From Micromonospora profundi (GTDB lineage: Bacteria; Actinomycetota; Actinomycetes; Mycobacteriales; Micromonosporaceae), in the NCBI RefSeq assembly GCF_011927785.1, contig NZ_JAATJK010000001.1:2852001-2916000 (forward strand): a stretch of 64,000 bases of DNA, given 5' to 3'. Below, piece after piece: positions 60,972 to 64,000 of this stretch; position 1 is the first letter of the stretch, and each line of letters opens with the position of its first letter. A program made the translations under genes and the position numbers. Below the pieces are notes generated by a model. It did not search any database, was not told where the DNA came from, and saw only the letters and a list, made by a program, of their open reading frames with translations.

Positions 60972-61265
60972 ATGGTTCGCCAACCCCTCACCGCCGAGCA
61001 GATCGCAGCGGGTCAGCGCCTCGGAGTCGCCCTCCGCGCCGCGCGGGGCAGCCGCAGCCTCGTCGAGGTGGCCCTGGCAGCCGGCATCTCCCCGGAGACC
61101 CTGCGCAAGATCGAGGCGGGCCGGCTTCCCGCACCGGCGTTCGGCACCGTCGTGTGCCTCAGCCGGGCCCTCGACGTCCCGCTGGCCGACCTGGCCGACA
61201 CCTGGCTTGCCGACATGCCCGTCGGCCAGTCGCCCTGGCTGCCGGCCGCCGAGGTGCTCCGCTAG
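60972..61265 (+). CDS. XRE-family helix-turn-helix regulator
   Basis: 97 residues from the ATG at 60972. HTH: RLGVALRAARGSRSLVEVALAAGISPETLRKIEAGRLPAPAFGTVVCLSRALDVPLADLAD, the Cro/CI fold. There is no ribosome binding site; TATCCT lies six bases before the ATG, so the mRNA is probably leaderless. Divergent from map. Homologues are widespread in actinomycetes beside map-type genes, but no function is known to me. Confidence 0.87.
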   Translation: MVRQPLTAEQIAAGQRLGVALRAARGSRSLVEVALAAGISPETLRKIEAGRLPAPAFGTVVCLSRALDVPLADLADTWLADMPVGQSPWLPAAEVLR

Positions 61266-61304
61266 GAGCCGGTCGACGTCGGGCCGGTCTCCTATAGTCG
61301 TCCG

Positions 61305-61913
61305 GTGAACCTGGATCGGGTCCGGCAGGCGTACGCGTCAGCCGCCGAGGCGTACATCGGGCTGTTCGGCACCCGCGAGCAGGTCGATCCCGACGACCTC
61401 GCCTTCATCGGGCGGCATCTGGCCGGCCGACCCGGCCCGGTGCTCGACCTGGGCTGCGGTCCCGGCCACCTCACCGACCATCTCCGCTCGCTGGGCGTCG
61501 ACGCGACGGGTGTCGACCTGGTCCCCGAGTTCATCGCCCACGCGCGGTCCACCCATCCGGACGGTCGGTACCACGTGGGGTCACTGCACAGCCTCGACGC
61601 CGCCGACCACAGCCTGGCCGGCATCCTGGCCTGGTACTCGTTGATCCACCTGCCGCCGCCGGACCTCGACGGAGTGCTCGCCGAGTTCCGGCGAGCAATC
61701 TCGCCCTCCGGAACGCTTGTGCTCGGCCTCTTCGACGGCGGCACCGAGGAGGTCGCCGCCTTCGACCACAAGGTCGTCACGGCGTACCGCTGGCCTTTCG
61801 ACGAGGTCTCCACGCGACTGGCGCGAGCCGGCTTCACGGAGGTCGAGCGTCTGCGGCGGCCCGGCGACGACCGCCACCGGCCGCACGGCGCCATCGCTGC
61901 CGTCGCCGTCTGA
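61305..61913 (+). CDS. SAM-dependent methyltransferase, class I
   Basis: 202 residues from the GTG at 61305. SAM-binding motif I VLDLGCGPGHLTDHLRS, followed by GVDATGVDLVPEFIAHAR, motif region LAGILAWYSLIHLPPPDLDGVLAEFRRAISPSGTLVLGLFDG. Target is unknown. TATAGT at 61293-61298 is six bases before the GTG and there is no ribosome binding site, so the mRNA is leaderless. Confidence 0.92.
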   Translation: MNLDRVRQAYASAAEAYIGLFGTREQVDPDDLAFIGRHLAGRPGPVLDLGCGPGHLTDHLRSLGVDATGVDLVPEFIAHARSTHPDGRYHVGSLHSLDAADHSLAGILAWYSLIHLPPPDLDGVLAEFRRAISPSGTLVLGLFDGGTEEVAAFDHKVVTAYRWPFDEVSTRLARAGFTEVERLRRPGDDRHRPHGAIAAVAV

Positions 61914-61935
61914 CGAGGCGGCCAGCCGGGAAGAC

Positions 61936-61966
61936 ATTGACACTTTTCGTTACACTGGGGTTAACA
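61936..61966 (+). promoter_or_regulatory. Promoter element ATTGACACTTTTCG
   Basis: ATTGACACTTTTCG (61936-61949) holds a perfect -35 TTGACA (61937-61942); TTAACA (61961-61966) at 18-bp spacing is a candidate -10. The element is almost identical to that at 28122-28135, also upstream of a secreted hydrolase-CBM2 gene. Confidence 0.55.
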
Positions 61967-62125
61967 ACTGCCCACAGCTCCCGCCGGATCGCCGCGGGGA
62001 TCGCAGCCGGATGGTGGACGCCGCCCACATCCACCCGGCCCGCGCCCGCGCCGACCGCCCTGGTCGAGGCGTGCCCGCACGATCGCCGCCGCCAGCGCAG
62101 GGAGCACGTCCCTGGAGGAGTTCCA

Positions 62126-63376
62126 TTGAGAAAGAGATCGAAGATCGGCGCGGGGCTGGCGGCACTCATCGTCCCGGTCGCCTCGATGTTCATGGCGTTC
62201 GGCGCGACACCGGCCAATGCCGCCGTCGGCGGCTCGGGGCCCTACCCCGCCGACTACGAGACGTCGACCACCCTGGCCAACCACACCATCTTCCGCCCGC
62301 AGACACTCCCGTCCGAGCGTCTCCCCATCCTCGTGTGGGGCAACGGCGCCTGCTCGGCCAATGGCCTCTCCCAGGGCAACTTCCTCCGGGAGATCGCCTC
62401 CCACGGCTTCCTCGCCATCGCCAACGGCGCTCCGAACGGATCCGGCTCGACCAACTCCCAGATGCTCACCCAGTCCATCGACTGGGCCGTCGCGGAGAAC
62501 TCCCGGCAGGGCAGCAAGTACTTCAACAGGTTGGACACGTCCAAAGTCGCCGTCGCGGGCTTCTCCTGCGGAGGTCTGGAGGCGTACGCCGTCTCCGGCG
62601 ACCCTCGGGTCACCACGACCGGCATCTTCAGCAGCGGCCTGTTGAACGACGCCGACGACTACCAGCTCCGGAGACTGACCAAGCCGATCGCCTACTTCGT
62701 CGGCGGCCCCAGCGACATCGCCTACCCCAACGCCATTGACGACTGGGGCAAGCTCCCGGCCGGGCTGCCCGCCTTCATGGGCAACCTGAACGTCGGGCAC
62801 GGCGGCACCTACGACCAGACCAACGGCGGCGAGTTCGGCCGCGTGGCGGTGCTCTACCTCAAGTGGCGCCTCAAGGGCGACACCACCGCCGGCACCAACT
62901 TCGTCGGCGCCAACTGCGGTCTGTGCGGTACCCAGTGGACCGTCCAGCAGAAGAACCTGACGCTCGGCGACAACCCGCCGCCCACCACACCGCCGCCGAC
63001 CACACCCCCGCCCACCACGCCTCCACCGACCACACCCCCGCCCACCACACCGCCTCCGACCACGCCGCCTCCGACCGGCAGCCCCGCCTGCACCGCTGTC
63101 TACGCCGTCGCTGACCAGTGGAACGGCGGATTCGTCGCCAACGTCACCGTCACCGCCGGAACCGCCGCACTCAGCGGTTGGCGCGTCACCCTCAACCTGC
63201 CGAGCGGCGCGTCGGTGAGCTCGCTGTGGAACGGCGTCGCCAGCGGAACCAGCGGCACCGTCACCGTCACGAACCAGAGCTACAACGGACGGCTGGCCGC
63301 CGGTCAGACTGCCACGTTCGGGTTCCAGGGCACCGGAAACGGCAGCGGCGCAACCGCCACCTGCACCGGAAGCTGA
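62126..63376 (+). CDS. Secreted alpha/beta hydrolase with CBM2
   Basis: 416 residues from the TTG at 62126, chosen because GGAGGAG lies 5 nt upstream and a Sec signal (RKRSKIGAGLAALIVPVASMFMAFGATPANA) follows directly. The hydrolase domain (about 35-275) has oxyanion-type VWGNGACSANG and nucleophile Ser in AVAGFSCGGLEAYAVSG; HGGTYD holds a candidate His. TTPPP repeats (62980-63075) link it to a C-terminal CBM2 (ADQWNGGF, LSGWRVTLNLPSG, SSLWNG). Probably an esterase acting on plant polymer or polyester; substrate unknown. Confidence 0.9.
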   Translation: MRKRSKIGAGLAALIVPVASMFMAFGATPANAAVGGSGPYPADYETSTTLANHTIFRPQTLPSERLPILVWGNGACSANGLSQGNFLREIASHGFLAIANGAPNGSGSTNSQMLTQSIDWAVAENSRQGSKYFNRLDTSKVAVAGFSCGGLEAYAVSGDPRVTTTGIFSSGLLNDADDYQLRRLTKPIAYFVGGPSDIAYPNAIDDWGKLPAGLPAFMGNLNVGHGGTYDQTNGGEFGRVAVLYLKWRLKGDTTAGTNFVGANCGLCGTQWTVQQKNLTLGDNPPPTTPPPTTPPPTTPPPTTPPPTTPPPTTPPPTGSPACTAVYAVADQWNGGFVANVTVTAGTAALSGWRVTLNLPSGASVSSLWNGVASGTSGTVTVTNQSYNGRLAAGQTATFGFQGTGNGSGATATCTGS

Positions 63377-63395
63377 ATTCCACAGATGTGTGAGC

Positions 63396-63435
63396 CCTTC
63401 GGCGGGCCGGTGCCCGATCACCGGCCCGCCGAAGG
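63396..63435. terminator. Bidirectional terminator
   Basis: A 17-bp perfect stem: CCTTCGGCGGGCCGGTG (63396-63412) and its reverse complement (63419-63435), loop CCCGAT, followed on the plus strand by GTTTTC. It lies between convergent genes. Confidence 0.88.
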
Positions 63436-63480
63436 TGTTTTCGCCGCCGGCCCGCACGCACAGCGGGTCGACGGGCTGGC

Positions 63481-64000
63481 TCAGTGCGAGTGCCGGGGCA
63501 CGGCGCTGCCGCTGCCGCCGACGAGGAAGTCAAGGTCAGCTCCCCTGTCGGCTTGCAGGACGTGCTCGCTGTAGAGCCGCGTCCAGCCCCGGTCGGCAGT
63601 CAGCGGTGGCGGCTGCCACGCGGCCCGGCGTCGGGCGAGTTCCACGTCGTCGACAAGCAGATCCAGACGCCGCGCGGAGGCGTCGACGTGAACCAGGTCC
63701 CCGGTACGCACCAGCGCCAGCGGGCCACCCACCGACGCCTCCGGGGCCACGTGCAGGATGCAGGTGCCGTACCCGGTGCCGCTCATGCGGGCATCGGAGA
63801 TCCGCACCATGTCCGTGATGCCGTCGGCGAGCAGCCGTCGCGGCATCGGCACGTTTCCCACCTCCGGAAAGCCGGGATAGCCGCGTGGGCCGGCGTTACG
63901 GACCACGATCACGGTGTCCGGCGTGACGTCGAGGTCCAGATCGTCGGCGGCGACGACGTACTCCTCGATCCGGTCGAAGACGAGCGCCGGCCCGGTGTGC
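63481..64000 (-). CDS. IlvD/Edd-family dehydratase, C-terminal part (5' end cut by window)
   Basis: The last 173 codons of a dihydroxy-acid/sugar-acid dehydratase. Reading into the window: TGPALVFDRIEEYVVAADD, VIVVRNAGPRGYPGFPEVGN, MVRISDARMSGTGYGTCILHVAPEASVGGPLALVRTGDLV. The DARMSGTGYGT form, where IlvD has DGRFSGGT, favours a sugar-acid dehydratase (arabonate or xylonate type) over branched-chain synthesis, by my reading. It has no stop before the edge. It fits the plant-sugar theme of the window. Confidence 0.88.
   Translation of the reverse strand, partial: HTGPALVFDRIEEYVVAADDLDLDVTPDTVIVVRNAGPRGYPGFPEVGNVPMPRRLLADGITDMVRISDARMSGTGYGTCILHVAPEASVGGPLALVRTGDLVHVDASARRLDLLVDDVELARRRAAWQPPPLTADRGWTRLYSEHVLQADRGADLDFLVGGSGSAVPRHSH

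Noticed and set aside
62126..62128. Upstream in-frame start (61937) for the secreted hydrolase.
   Set aside because: It would include the promoter element and a non-hydrophobic N-terminus; the TTG at 62126 has GGAGGAG 5 nt upstream and is followed directly by a signal peptide.

Overview
The window is chromosomal DNA of a high-GC actinomycete, most probably a member of the Micromonosporaceae such as Micromonospora. The evidence is the very high G+C with G/C third positions, frequent GTG and TTG starts, ATGA/GTGA stop-start overlaps, promoters with a -10 box directly before the start codon (leaderless), secreted hydrolases joined to CBM2 modules by Pro-Thr linkers, and F420-type oxidoreductases. 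I see no rRNA, tRNA, CRISPR array, transposase or integrase. Both ends cut a gene.

Layout. 1-2774 (minus): sugar ABC importer (two permeases, lipoprotein binding protein), divergent from an intracellular GH43 glycosidase (3025-4650). 4844-6046: secreted GH46 chitosanase. 6187-12985: MerR-thioredoxin pair, DUF5872-like basic protein, ABC exporter behind a SoxR-like promoter, PepSY protein with an acidic tail, a long perfect hairpin with a 19-bp tandem array, and an OmpR-type two-component system. 13112-17496: zinc alcohol dehydrogenase with a small partner, then a TetR gene divergent from aldo/keto reductase and LLM oxidoreductase genes with two matching operators. 17647-22636: three overlapping genes (DUF559-like nuclease, winged-helix protein, HerA-like ATPase with two P-loops), a candidate uncharacterised defence or DNA-processing system. 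22699-29665: remnant of a CBM2 module, CE4 deacetylase-CBM2, DinB/WYL pair, small basic protein, ArsR and PaaX regulators, and an esterase-CBM2. 29786-42000: redox and stress genes (RibD-like reductase, furA-katG, MerR/erythromycin esterase, VOC protein) and two divergent regulator-oxidoreductase pairs with paired palindromic operators; one of these couples an LLM enzyme with an F420:NADP reductase-like gene.

41845-50466 is a heme acquisition locus. Three minus-strand genes encode surface proteins (an HtaA/WxL-like protein, a DUF916-like WxL partner and a small membrane-anchored protein). They are divergent from a surface protein, the HmuT-HmuU-HmuV importer, heme oxygenase and a DUF2470 protein. 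All six plus-strand genes are joined by 4-nt overlaps, and two DtxR/IdeR-like iron boxes lie in the shared promoter. Heme would be captured at the envelope, imported, and degraded to release iron.

50542-54175: LacI regulator and secreted GH2-AbfB enzyme. 54220-56900: A/T-richer island with an unrecognised six-helix membrane protein and a small partner. 56956-64000: zinc dehydrogenase, CopC-like protein with a His-rich membrane protein, AhpD-like protein, methionine aminopeptidase divergent from an XRE regulator, methyltransferase, another secreted hydrolase-CBM2, and a truncated IlvD/Edd-family sugar-acid dehydratase. The recurring themes are plant and fungal polymer degradation and one-component regulators paired with redox enzymes.
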